The notes below the pieces were generated by a model. It ran no database searches. It was not told the origin of the DNA and worked only from the letters and a program-made list of their open reading frames with translations. From Crocodylus rhombifer (lineage: Eukaryota > Chordata > Crocodylia > Crocodylidae): 64,000 bases of DNA. The position numbers and the translations under genes were made by a program. This document shows positions 11,490 to 24,125 of the stretch, piece by piece. Numbering within the stretch: position 1 is the first letter of the stretch; the number at the start of each line of letters is the position of its first letter. The DNA lies in assembly GCA_038503035.1 (NCBI GenBank), contig JAVSML010024599.1, positions 1,448,142 to 1,512,141 of the forward strand, in the 5' to 3' direction.

Positions 11490-13261
11490 TTGACCATGAG
11501 AATTTCTCTACCCTCCTCTGTTCTTTTATAGTCAACCTTGGACTTCAGTCCTAAGAACCTGATCCTATGATGTGCTAAGAGCTTTCTGCAATTGAGTTCT
11601 CAACTCTGATGAGTTTTCAACTCTAATTGAAGTCAATGGGAATCAAGGGTGCATGGCATTTTGCAGGCTCAGAGGGTGCTTAACAGGTTCACATTCTCAG
11701 CTATCAAATTAACCATCTAACTGATGTAAAATATAAGGCAAAGTGCACTGGATAAAACACAACATCTTCCATTCTGTTCCAAATGCAGGCTATTGTAGCT
11801 TCAGAGAAATTGCATTGTGCTGAAGCTCAGCAGCTGCACAAGGATAGGAGATCAAAGAGGTTAACCCCTCAGTAAATAAGAAGGGGAGTGTATTTTCAAA
11901 GACTTGCCCAAGGATTTATCCATACAGCTCCCACTGCTTTTGTTAAGAATTAGACAGCTAATAATCTGCTGTGAGATTATAAAGGAATATGTCCTTGAAT
12001 TAGATAAGAGACCACCCCTACGTAATCCTGACCTTGCAATGAAGACCATAAACCAAAAGAGAGCAATTAGATATGAAATAAAAATCTGAAAGTAAAGCCG
12101 CATATCACTAATTTTATATGTTCGCACAACTTTTAACAAAGCTAATATGCAATAGAAAAAATAATAGAAACTTCAACTCATTTATATGAATCCATTATAG
12201 ACATTTATTATATATTAGTATATTGTATTATTTTATTTTATAAGATCACATCATGATTATGGATATGACATTTGTGGACTGCTATATATGTTACTTCCAC
12301 TCAAGTCCTCTTATGAGCTCTCTTGTTCGCAATTTCTAATTCCAATACTAATGATTACTTAGGGCTTATATGTGAATTATATTGTATATTATAGCAGTTC
12401 TCAGAAATCCCAATCAGATCATGGCCTCATTTCAGTAAAGACTGTAAAACACAAACCAAGACAAAGGCCTAGCTCAACGGTTTTTTTCCTCCCTTTCTTT
12501 CTCTTTTGCTTTGTTCATGTAAATTGCATAACCATTTCCTGTTGAATACTGTTTACCCTGTTTCCTACAGCAGTCTTGTTGTCAGAGAGAATCATTAAAA
12601 GTTATTGATTGGATTCACTTATGCTAGAAGAGAACTGCATGCTGCATATTTTGCTACCCTTGAAGCTGATAATATTTTGAGGCTATCACTGCTTCTGCAT
12701 GCTTTATTCTTTATTCCTGAAAACAAGGAATTCTAAAATGTATTATGTCACTATCAGTATTTATCACAAATACTAATAATATTTATCATAGTAAGGAACT
12801 ATTTTCTACCACAATAATTCATTTTCAATTCAGGTTTATACATATTAAATTTACCAGGCAGACCATGAAGCTGTAGTAGGCTTTGCACCTCAAAGGGGCA
12901 AGTGCAATTACGTTTTAAAAAATAGATTTAGCAATTTGAAGGGAATCTTTAAAAAAATTTAAGGTCATATTTCCAAAGGCATCCAAACATGTGGCTGGAT
13001 GATTATTTGAAATTCCAAATGCAAATAAGCATTTAGATCAATGGGAATTAGATATCAAACCTGCTAAGCAACTTTCAAGAATCCCACAAGGAACCTCTCT
13101 ATATCTAAAAGTGTCTAAAAACCTTAAAAAATCTGGTCCATGGAGTTAAAATGGAAGGCAGAAGTTAAGGATGATATTATACTTCTCCCTCATCCCACCA
13201 CTATCACTGCAAGATTCCAAGATTTAGCATTATGGCTAAGGTTCAAAGCTTTGAATTCAAA
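11490..13261. other. Non-coding stretch, nothing firmly recognised
   Basis: AT-rich. About 11560-11690 contains a degenerate palindromic motif (CAACTCT and AGTCAATGGGA phrases) like those near 2.4 kb and 38.7 kb. No gene or clear mobile element seen. Confidence 0.5.
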
Positions 13262-13635
13262 GGGTGTGTCTACACATGCTGATTTAAAGCACTTTAGCCT
13301 GATTTAAGGCACATTAAGGGTGCATGTCTATGTGTGTGCCCTTAATCACCTTAAAAATAGTAATTTCAAGCTATTCACTTCTAAAAGCAAAAGCAGGTAT
13401 CAAATTTAAGCGCAAATAGGTAAAGCACATTAATGCATGTGTAGATGTGTTAAGGGGCATTAAAGCTGTGTACGGACTGACTTGGAATTAACTTTAATCC
13501 TACATCAGTCTGCACACATTGTGTTAATGTACTTTAATGCATGCACATGTAAATGTGAGCCTAAATCACCTTAATGCACATTAAGCTAATGCACATTAAA
13601 TTAAGGTGAATCTAAATGCATGTGTAGGCATGCCC
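13262..13635. mobile_element. MITE with GGGTGTGTCTACACATGC ends
   Basis: The left end GGGTGTGTCTACACATGC pairs with a right end whose reverse complement is GGGCATGCCTACACATGC, 15 of 18 identical. The interior repeats forms of GCACATTAA and TTAATGCAC on both strands, giving it a self-complementary character. About 374 bp, non-coding. No convincing target duplication. It is the clearest member of the GGGCATGTCTACAC group in the window. Confidence 0.75.
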
Positions 13636-15128
13636 AAAATGGCTTGGGCCCCTTAAGGTGCTAAAATAACCAGTACCAAAACCCTCATGTAGCTGTTGGT
13701 TTTGGACAAGACTTTGAAGGCCCGAAAGATGATGCAGTTTGTATTTAAAGGTAATGTAGATCCCCTTGGGATCATTAGAATTGTGTTGGCATTTTAGTCA
13801 TTTTGATTCATAAACTTGCTTGCAGCTTTATATAGATTTTGAACAGAATAGTGCAGAAAATATATCACCAAAAGACTGCTGGTAGAACAACAAATACCCA
13901 TGACAATTTTCTACTTTGTTTTCCTTCTTTAAAGAAAGACAGCAGTGTTCCATGGCCTGCTGTTTCAACTACCATGAATTTGAAGGCCCAACAATATCAA
14001 CATAGGCAGGAAGAGGCTATCCATCCATCAGTGTTATCAGCATTGTCCCTGGCCTATATCTTAATAGCGACTGAGCTGTGTCTAGGACATGGATAGTATC
14101 TTGGTGGAACTGGAGGAGACCCTAGTAAGTTTCTTAATTAGCTCAAGAATTGGAGATAAGAATCACGAGACTTGTCAAACAGTATTTTCCTAATCACTGG
14201 TTGAACTATGGCATAGTATAGGGGCAATTAGGAGTAAGGGAGCTTAGCCTAGAACAAACCCATCCTAATTGGCTTAATGGCCATTAAAAGCAAATAGAAA
14301 ATAAAGCTAAAAGTAAAAAGGCAATTATAACTTTCCTTGAGCCAATTCAGCCACAGGAACAGGCAAGAGGCTACAATGAGCTTTGAACAGAAGAGATAGG
14401 GATTTAGCATACTGATATTGTCATGTCTATCAGCTCACAAACATACCATAAATTCTGATATGTTCTTGACATGAATAAGGCCCTGAACAGAAGTAGAAGA
14501 TTTTGTTTTTTTCTTTCAAAGACAGTCCAGAGAGCAGTTCTGAGTGACTGCTCTTCTGACATTAGGTGGTTTACTACAAAGATTTACCCTGTCAGTTGAC
14601 TATTTAATGTCTTTGAGTCCATTAGGAGAATTAGTGAGGTAATATGGGCTGAAGTATTTTCTGTATGCTGATGACACCTTGGTTTATCTCAAAATCAATT
14701 GAGGGAGTACATTGAAATCAATTTCCAAGTGTGGCTGAGGCATGGATAAGAAGAAATTAGCTGAAATTCATTCTGGAGCATAGCAAGAATCTCTTCAGAA
14801 CAGCTGCTTTCATAAGATTTCTACTATTTGGGAATGAAATCTCATACAGTTGACTGTTCACATGTGATTCAGATCAGAACCAGCCCGAATAAGAAACATC
14901 TACTTAGATTGTGTCTCAGAACAGAAGTATAATTGTCCCCACAGGCCCAAGAATTTGAAACCAAGTTCCTTGTATCCCTATCCCTAGATACCTAAAATCA
15001 CATCTGGTTCCAGATTTGTCCCATCTGTGATGCTTTTGTGCTGCATATACATTCGTTATTGCAAATCACAATCAGCAGGTGATGCACAAGCTGTTTAATA
15101 CTGGGTACACTCATTAGCTCTTCAGTAA
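13636..15128. other. Non-coding stretch, nothing recognised
   Basis: AT-rich sequence with no recognisable frame or terminal repeat. The 85-codon frame at 13839-14096 has no identifiable content. Confidence 0.5.
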
Positions 15129-15563
15129 ACATCTTGTGTCTACATGTGTGGCTGTATCAGGCTGCAGGAAACTAATCAACTCCACAGCACAGTAGTACTT
15201 GTAAATACAAATACTACTCTGCAGCAGAGTTTTTTCATGTGCAGCAGCACATGTATAGATGCTGACCCGGATGGCTGGGACATGAAGATGATTCAGTGTG
15301 GGGGTTGCCTGCTGGCTAGCCCTGTACTGGAGTGCTCTCATGCCCCAGCCAGCACTTCAGCATCATGTTGAGCCAGGGGGTACAGCCCCAGATTAGCAGG
15401 CTGACCCTCAGGCTACCCCGCCAGCCATGGCTACTCCAACCTGGCTCAGTGTGATCAGTCCACGGTGTATGTTCAAACGGTGCACCTGAGAGTGATAAAC
15501 TCTGACACAATAAGTGCCAGAGTTTATTGCTGTGTACTAATAGCATGTATAGATGCTCCCAGT
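15129..15563. mobile_element. Probable TIR element of the GTCTACATG group, possibly composite
   Basis: The left end reads CTTGTGTCTACATGTGTGG and the reverse complement of the right end reads GGGAGCATCTATACATGCT, related to the other GGGCATGTCTACAC ends. A third similar motif, CACATGTATAGATGCTG at about 15248, lies inside, so two elements may be joined here. The internal pair AAACTCTG and CAGAGTTT (about 15498-15528) forms a hairpin. Boundaries are uncertain. Confidence 0.4.
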
Positions 15564-17420
15564 ATGACAACATTTAAGCCAAATTCTAGCTTTTGCTGTA
15601 CATGATAGAAACCCTGTGACCACAAGCAAGTGCACAGAATAGGAGCTGCCCAAAGTTATAGTGACAGCTCCAAAAAAACTATTAAGTCTATTTAATTAAA
15701 GGAAATGGGGAAGAACTGCTTGTGGCATAAAGCTGGGTGAATGGTCTGTAACTATAAGCATGGATTCTGCCCCAAAGAAAATTTACCTTCCGTTTACTAG
15801 GAAAGGACAATATTAGAGTCTTGTGCAGGCGTATAGGGCTAGTCTCATCTGAAACGTAAGTTCACATTAATGCTGCATTTCTGCTAGGTAACTGTGTGGG
15901 AAGAAATTGTGAGTGCCTACAGGCACCACACAGAATTTGCTCCATTAAACTGTAAATATTCCAAAGGTTACATGTAGTATACCAATCATACTATTGAAAA
16001 GATATTACATTTTTTAATATTTGCCTTTGCATATACAGTTCTGAGGTACTAATAAGACTTGTATAATGTTTCATTCTGGTTTTATAAGAGAATAGCACTA
16101 ATAATACAAAACAATATAGAGCAAATCTGGACAATGAGAAAAATAAGAAAAGCACAAGCTGTCCTTGACAATGTTATTGCTGAACCTGACCTAGCCTGAC
16201 TAATGCATTCATTTCATAAGGATTTAAACCTCTCACACTGTTTTTGTTATGTGATAGTGCATCTGTTAAGGTATCTTGAAAATGAGGAGAAAATTAGATC
16301 AGAGGCAAGTTTGCTTCAATGAAGTCTCATTAAAAAGCTTAAGGCTGGATCCAATTGCATGGTTAAGCATAATTCTTTCAGTTTGTTTGTTTTTTAATTC
16401 TGGAAATGCATGTGTAAACTTGTTTTTGTGTCACCCCCCCCCATAGTATTATGTTAGATGTTTTCATAAAGCTAAATACAAAGTGGCACACTGTCGTAAT
16501 TAGTTTACTTTTCCACTGTGTCTGATTAGGTGGAAATTTTATGGTGTTATACTGGTGAGGAAACTTTGGATGTAACAGTGGTAAAATGGGATAAATCAGT
16601 AGGCCACAGTAAGCTCTGTCATAAGCAAACCCAACTCCAACTGATATATATGGGCGTTATACTTACTAATGCCAGGGCTGAAAGTAAGTCAGAGGTCTTG
16701 ATGCAAAATAAGTGGTCCAATAATGCATGGATTGTTTCCTCATGACTTATAATGGTAGTAGAATGAAGATGTACTACAGTTTGATGGTAGACAGTATATT
16801 CCTCACAACCTCTTTGGAGATTGTCTTGTTAACATACTAGTCACTTGAGCTAAACCTGCATTCTCCCCTAGAGTTTACCTTGATTAGCTAACTGATGTTA
16901 GAACTAATGCAGACTTGTCAATATGAGTATTTTAACATGTTTGCATTATCATGTGGTAAATGCATCTTTTATCCTAGTGTAAGACATGGCCTCCACCTTC
17001 AGTTAACATCATTCAGTTTGGAGGCTAGTCAAATGAAGGGCTTCTTATGGAGAACAGATTGGATATTCATTGCATCCACAGCCAGCTCCCTTTAGACACC
17101 AGTGCAGCTCTTAAACTTACTCAAGTTCACTGAGTAAATGAATATGTAATGTCTTACCTACATTAACAAGGTGGAAGGGTAAGGGGGTAAAAAGAAGCAA
17201 ACAATAGGAAGGAGCTGTAGGATATAGCTTAAAAATTGGCTAACTTTATTTTGTGTTTTCTATTGCTTACTTTTCCTATTACAACCTCACCTATGTCTCT
17301 TCTCGGTGACTTAAATAGACGTATGTTCACAATGCCAGAGACTCTACCATCACTTCATTCAAATCCACAGTGTCTACAATGGAATCAATAAAATTTCACT
17401 AGTATAAGTGAAGGAACAAT
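15564..17420. other. Non-coding stretch with a short poly-C run
   Basis: AT-rich DNA. A run of about 10 C lies at 16433-16442. No gene or mobile element recognised. Confidence 0.5.
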
Positions 17421-18435
17421 GGATACATACAAGCATTACATTTCAAGTGGATTAATCAGTTAATCTGGTTGAAATGCCAAGAGTGCAAGAATTCAGGGTG
17501 TTTCAATCAGATTAAACATGGCTGGCATGGACAAAAAATTAATCCTTGGGACATGAGTTTGAGTCACCTCTGCATGAAGTTCATTCAATTGAGGGAACAC
17601 TTGTATACCTTCCTATGTATACAATACATGCACCCCAGCATGCACCACTCTCACCTTCCCACACCCCCTCCAGGGAGATGGTCTGTGACTCAGACAGACT
17701 CTACTGCTCAGGCAGAATTACAGAGAAAACTCCTTCCACTGTCAGCTGTGGAGCTGGAAAGTCCATGCACTCTCCACAGCCCCAGGACTGTGAAACTGGC
17801 AGTCTCCCAATCCTGAACAGGCATTGGAAAGCAACCCGCTAGCACCAGACTCTTGCCCCACCATGCACCTGCCATTCCTTCCAGCTCCCTGACCATCCCC
17901 AAGACTTCAGAGCCCTGTGCCTGCACACTCATGGGAGAGGCTTCCACAATAGGCTTTGATGCCAAGTGCTTCCCATCGTAGCACTTGGCAGCCCCTTGCT
18001 GGAGATCTGGCCGCGGCATAGGGAATGCAGCCCAACCTGCCTGCAGCCAAAGCCCCTGCATCGCAGCCAAACAGTTTCAAAAGGCAGTAGACCTGGTCTG
18101 GGTCTGCTGACAACTAGACAGCTGAGGGAGGGAGGGAGGGAGAGAGTGTTTTGGGGCAGGGGGAGGGCATTGTCCCCTGGAACCACCAATCAGCTCTGAC
18201 CTGTGCTCTATCACCTGTCTAGAGGCAGACAGAGGAGCCTGCAAAGCACTCTGGGACATATGCTCTGGGGCTCCCTGGCTAGGTTCTGCCGGCCATGCAG
18301 GCTATCTGCAGGCACGCAGATAACAATTTGCATGCTTGTACAGTTTTAAGACATTAGCTACTCCACCAGATGAAACTATGCTGCTGAACTTCAACTGATT
18401 GATTTGAACACTTGTACATTCCCAATGTGGCCCAT
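17421..18435. mobile_element. Candidate GC-rich TIR element
   Basis: A GC-rich core (about 17590-18310) is flanked by AT-rich ends. The left end contains GATACATACAAGCATT and AATCAGTTAATC; the reverse complement of the right end contains GAATGTACAAGTGTT and AATCAATCAGTTGAAG. This is compatible with degenerate terminal inverted repeats like those at 29.4-30.4 and 58.4-59.3 kb. A GGGA tandem (18126-18142) lies inside. Open frames on both strands in the core reflect GC content. No target duplication was identified. Confidence 0.4.
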
Positions 18436-21400
18436 CGAGTCAAATTCAGTGCATAAAGGTGATATTAACCAAGGCATAACCCAGGTTTGTTCCTATTTCT
18501 GTGCGATAACTTTGGCCCAGTGAAACTAAACTTGCCTGATCTGTACTGATTTGTTAATGAGTAATTTTCACCAATATTTACTTAGCCTCTAAATCTGACC
18601 CTTGCATGAATTAATGATTACTGTGGGAACTGAAGAAATGCTCAGTAACTGGATTCACTTCTCTGAAGTGAACATAATTCAATGAGTGAACTGGAAAAGA
18701 AACTAAAGTAAAGGAGCAATTTAAAAAAATGTACAAACAAACAAAAGAAGAACATTACTTTACAAACTTAGCACTGGGCCTGGTACACAACTGTTGGCAT
18801 GCCTGAAAACCAGAACTACTCCCTATTAAAACTTAATTTGCCATCAGTGAGGCCACAGCATGCATAAATACCATTTTCATAAGCTCTTGGATGGTGTTCT
18901 ATTTTTAAATCAAACACACTTCCTATGTTTCTACTCTAGCACACAGGTTGTCAAGGTCTTTGCTGTCAAGATCTCACTAGAAACACAAAGGTGAACAACT
19001 AGCGCCAGATACTGTCATTGCAAAGCAGGGAAAAGCAAGTTTGTGTCACATACTTCAGACCTGAGTCACAGTGCAATCACCAGGAGTTTGGAAATATTGT
19101 ACAATGCAGCACTGAACCCTGGTGCATGGATGACCTGCTTTAACTAAAGGAAAGAATGCCCACATTAGCATGTGAGCAAAGGAAGTCAAAATGATCTCAT
19201 TCATGGGGCTTTCTTCCATTTATGTAAGGGGAGTTGGCCCCCACAGAATAGCACGTTTTTCTCTTGGCCACACAGGGTTGTCTGCGTAATTTTCCTCATT
19301 CTTAACCTTTGGCTCTTCCTTGGATTGAAGTGTGAGACAATGCCAAGGCTTTGCATTCTTCCCTTATATCTTAGCTACAATAGTGAGGAGGTGCAGGGTT
19401 AAAAATGGTTTCACCTCTCCACCCCGAATACCTTGAGCACACAAGACTATTTTGTGAATCATTATGTGTTATTAGTGATACTGGTTAAAGCATATACACC
19501 ATTTTCAAACTCAGTACATAATGCTCAGCTGCAGCACTATTACCTTAAATTTTAGTTATCTCATTTAAATTAATGATTAAAAATGGCTTCTAAATAATAA
19601 AAGTCCCCAAAGCAAAACTTTCATCTAATACTACTAATTGCTTTTGAATCTGTTCTTCTCTATAATACTGTTTTAGCCCAAGCAGTACGTTAATTATTGA
19701 ACAATATTTAAATCCTTGTGAAGTAAGTAATAAATTAATTTACCATCCTTTTTCTTAGTGGGGAAATAGCTCTTCTTATGGTATTTCGTTGCTTTAAAGA
19801 AAAAAAAAGATTGCTTTAAAAAAATCTTTTTAGTTAGTTCTGCATTTTGCACATTCATGAATCTTTGCAAACATAATTCTGCAAATGAACTGAAATATGC
19901 AGAGGAAAATTTGCAGGATATTTTTAATGAACAATTAATAACAAAACCTTTTTTTGCCATGCCTCTTGGTTTCAGTTTACTGGTTCTTTGTTGCTCTTTC
20001 ACTTGATGGCTTAGCAAATTGTTTTTTAAAGGACTCTACCTGTTTTGAATTAATTATTTATGACTCTAATAAACTAAGTAGTCACAAAACTATATTGATC
20101 CTGCCAATATGGCCCTTGAATCAATCTAAAAGGCAAATGCTTTAACTCATATCCTCTTACAAAAGAAACACAAACCTTTCCCTGACTTTTGTTTTAGCAG
20201 TCTACACGGTGTAAAAGGAGGAACTGTTGTGCTAAGAGTAAGAGTAGAAATACACAACAGAAGTATTATGTTTTAAGACATATTTTCTTTCTTCACAATT
20301 GTATCACTGTACACAATCTATTTCTTCCCTTAGCAAATATTCATTCAGTTCAGTTGTTCAGCTGTTTTGTAAGGCATATTTTGCTTTGCACACAAAATGT
20401 AGTTAGGTATCAAGTCTACTGAATTTATCAGATGAACACCTGTTTATAAATCATCTTTCAATCCACCAGAAATTTATTGTTTTAAAGGAGTTCTGAAAAG
20501 ACATAGAGAACATCAGAGAAAGATCTTATGGTATTACATCAAAGCACTTTTCCATCCTGACCTTAATGAAGCAAAGCACATGGTACATATATGCAAACAA
20601 AACAAGAAAACACGCATTGAGATATATAACTATACATATTGAACACAAGGAGGAGAGGACTCCAGAAGGTACTACACCTCATCAGTATTAGCCACCATGT
20701 TGTTAATGTATTATTGGAAGGCAATCAGATACCACATTCCTGTGCACCTTATATGGAACAGAATATAACAGGAATAGGAGAAAGGACAGACTAGCACCAT
20801 CACAACCCCTTCATCTTTGCCCAAATAAAACAAAGTATTGAAAAGCATTCCTATCCTGTTTCTATTGTTCTTTCTTTTCCTCAAGACTGCTCTGTGGGAA
20901 TTATTGCAACCTCAGATATCCCATAACCTCTGGACCTGCCAAGAGCTTTTGAGTGCCTAAAGAACTTGCTCACATGGCCCTCCCAATTCCACTGTGCTTA
21001 TTTGCATAAGCTCTTCATGGGCTTTAAACATGAACTGTACTTAACTTCTTTGCGTTCTCTCCAGTCATTTTAATGTGAAACCATTATACATGGCACCAAG
21101 GAGTTTAAAGTGAAGATTTGGGTCTAACCACTTTTTTATTTGTTGGTTTTTATGTAGATAGTGAGGAAATGTCTCTCACATAAATAACCTCTTACACTAG
21201 CTTGTTCAGATCAAGAAGCCATTTAATTCGAAGGCATGCCCATATAAAATGATCTAAATCCAGCTCTCTTTGAAGTGCTGAAATCAGCTTTGCTCTTTGT
21301 ATGCTCTTATACACCTTTCCATTTTTTTCTGGATATTCCCCTGAATATCAGCTTCAAAGTTCCCCCAAATCACATTCCTTCTTATTTATTCACTCTCATG

Positions 21401-22025
21401 ATCCTCCTTTCATGTCTGCCTGCTCTGGCCTGATGCCTTATGTCTCTGTCTCTTTTTGGTTATAGAATACTACCTTCCACTCCTTCTTGGGGGCTCCTTC
21501 TCAGCATAAATCCAATTTTGTTCAATTTAGATTTAAAGAAACCCAACATATTAGCTGACTGAGATGGCCACATCTTTTCTCCCGCATAAACTGCTGATGT
21601 TCTGATCCTCACGATGGCAGTCTCTTTATGGAAAAAAAAATCCTATAACTTCAATTTTTTCCTAATGTCTGGATTCTCCCCGGAGCCTGTAACCCATTCT
21701 CAAATTTCTAATCCCTGGGGGTTTGACTAATTCCACTTATTCCAATATTTGGGGATGTGTATTAAAGCAAATTTGAATTTTTTTGTTTGGTAATTTAAAA
21801 TCCTTCCTCAGATTAATTACCCTTGTTATTAGAAGCAAGCAACAATACTATGTAGCTTCTTTCTGCAGCCTGTAAACTGTCTCAGGGCTTCCAATCACTA
21901 AGGATCCATGGGAGGCCTTTAAATCCAGACCTAGTTGATCTTGGAAAATACATAATAGGGTCTATTAGAAGACCCTAGAAGTGGTATATATACACATCAA
22001 CATTGCTTTTTATATATCTTTCTGG
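18436..22025. other. Non-coding stretch, nothing recognised
   Basis: AT-rich, no domain-bearing frame, no clear terminal repeats. The 107-codon minus-strand frame at 19694-20017 is lysine- and phenylalanine-rich, as chance frames in AT-rich DNA are. Confidence 0.5.
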
Positions 22026-22092
22026 AATTTATAGATTCACAGATTTTGTGGCCAGAAGGAACTCCTACAATCATCTTGTATGCAATGAAAAC
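22026..22092 (-). mobile_element. Short CR1-type 3' end fragment
   Basis: TAGATTCACAGATTTTGTGG, followed by CCAGAAGGAACTCC and ATCATCTTGT, resembles the reverse complement of a CR1 or CR1-like 3' end (repeat, then a GGCCAGAAGGGACC-like block). It stops where the CAGTTGTTCTCAACC motif begins at 22093, so a hAT-type insertion may have cut it off. Confidence 0.5.
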
Positions 22093-22960
22093 CAGTTGTT
22101 CTCAACCAGAGTGCCACAAAAACTTGCTAGGGATGCCATGGCTCTGGCAGTTCTCCCGCTGCTGCTGCTGGGGTGAAACTGCTCTGTATGTCTATGTTGT
22201 CAGGAGGCACACCAGAGACAAACTGAGAAGCGGTTGCAACAGAAAAGTGCACCTATCTGTATTATGATATGCAGGTAGAGGCACTGCTTCTGCAGCAGTT
22301 CTTTTCTGTTTGGCTCTAATGTGAGAACAGAGGCATGCGGAGCAGTACCCAGTGGCAGCAGCATCTATCTCCAGGCTGCTATCACCACTGGATGAAACTA
22401 CCCCATGCACTTCTGTTTTCAGGAGGCACGTCAAAGCTGAACTGGGAAGAGCTGCCACAGAAGCAGTGCTCCTGCCTACGTAACATAATGCAGGCTGGTA
22501 TGCCTTTCTGCTGCAGTTGCTAATTCAGCTCCAATGTGCCTCCTGAAAACAGAGGCAGGTGGGACAGTTCTATCTGCCCTGCACACCTCTGTTTCTGGAG
22601 GACACCATGCAGGCTTGGACCTGGAAGGACTTGGGCAGGAGTACATGTTCCTGCCACAGCTGCTTCCCAATCCGGCTCTGCAGGAGACGCACAGTGAAGT
22701 TCCACTTGCTCATGTGGCAGTGGCAATGAATGCAGCACACCACTCCCTTGGCTGGGCCGCCCCTCCCCACCACCTCCTGGGCCTCTTGTGTCCTTTTGTC
22801 TATCTCCTACCCCTCCCACATCCCTACATGCTGTGTGTGCAGCCCAGCACCTTGTTCCTGCTGGCTGAACATCCCTGACTCTATCCCTTATGGCCCCAGT
22901 ACTTAAGTTTAGGGGAGAGACTGGCCTGGGGTGATTAAGGGAAGAATTTGGCTTAGTGGT
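22093..22960. mobile_element. GC-rich block with hAT-type left end and alternating inverted repeat units
   Basis: CAGTTGTTCTCAACCAGAGTG at 22093 resembles a hAT left terminus; a matching right terminus was not found. A second hAT-like start, TAGTGGTTCTCAGTCTC, lies at 22954 in the same orientation. Between them, 22181-22705 contains a unit of roughly 70-100 bp (core CTCTGTTTTCAGGAGGCAC, later a form of CAGAAGCAGTGC) about six times in alternating orientation: plus at 22181, minus at 22270-22345, plus at 22395, minus at 22500-22570, plus at 22566, minus at 22650-22705. Frames in this block are not protein genes. Confidence 0.55.
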
Positions 22961-23589
22961 TCTCAGTCTCTACCAGTATCCTGGAGTCATATCTAGGGAG
23001 TCTACTGCTGCAAGAGATAATTGAGAAAAGGGAGGTTCCTCCCTACCTTGCCCCCCAAAAGTTGCAATTTATTCATTTGGGCCTTGTCACTACACCATCT
23101 CTGGCTACAGTCAGTAAAGCTGGTCCTCTTGATTTATATAGGGTTGTTGCTGACATTTCTGGTCACAAAGGGGGAAACTCAGTGGAGCCTCTGTTTAAGG
23201 TAAATCGTCCATAATGGGACTGACTCAACTGAAGGACACCACTACAGATGTTCTGGTACAAAATGTGGTACAACTACAGATGTTGTTTGTTAACGTGTCA
23301 GATGTATCACAGCTCTAGAGGTAAGCACCATAGACTCTTCCACCCTGAGGCTACCCTGGATCGTGTTTTTGATGAGTTCCTAAGAATGCTCACACACATC
23401 AGTAGCAAAAATGATTTCCTTACTATTGTTGCTAGAAATCATCTTTACAAATACTCAAACAAGATTACATTCAGTTACCAACTGAAGATAAACAGAGTGC
23501 CCAAGTCAACACTTAGGGGCAGTCCAGAACAGCACTATGCCATACATATACAGGGCTTCCTTCCCTGTAGTAGTACTTCCCCTTCTACC
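22961..23589. other. Non-coding spacer, nothing recognised
   Basis: Mixed-composition sequence. The 115-codon plus-strand frame at 23248-23595 shows no recognisable domain. Confidence 0.45.
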
Positions 23590-24125
23590 CCTTAAAAGAA
23601 AAGGATGAAAGGCTTCTCCAGTTACGAGAAGAAAGGAGTAAGGTAAAAGACAGGAAGAAGAAGAAGATCATTGGGCAGATATAAAAAGGATGCCAGAGTG
23701 AAAAGTTGGGAAATCTCTTTGTGCAAAAAAAAGGGGGACGATGGCAGGGGCAAAGGGAAAAAAGGTCTGTATTTATGAGGTGGAAACAAGAGCCAATGAA
23801 ATATAGTAAAAAGGGGTCAGAAACAGGGGGATTAGAAGAAAAGAGAAGTAATAAGGGAAGAAAAGAAAGTAAACACGAGAGAAAGGGAAATGGACAAATA
23901 GAGAACACAGGCCAAATACAAAAGTGATGGAGAACGAGCAGAAAAGAAATGTTGTCTTAGAAAAATTTTAAAAAAAGGACAGGAAAAATGCAGAAGAGAA
24001 AGGAGTTAGAATAATGTGGGAAAGGAGAAAAAATGCTATAGAGAGAGAACGAGTGAAAGTTGGAATAAAAGGGAAAAAAAGGAAAGAAAGAGGAAAGAAA
24101 AAAGGCTGGAGGAAAAAAAAGCCAA
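23590..24125. repeat. Purine-rich (A/G) tract
   Basis: The plus strand is overwhelmingly A and G for more than 500 bp with few pyrimidine interruptions, without one fixed repeat unit (mixtures of GGAAA, GAGAAA and AAAGGA). It reads as an old, degenerate purine microsatellite. The 107-codon serine- and phenylalanine-rich frame on its minus strand is a by-product. Confidence 0.8.

Noticed and set aside
22181..22705. CRISPR-like array
   Set aside because: Units alternate in orientation, vary in length and lack spacers of uniform size; the genome is vertebrate.
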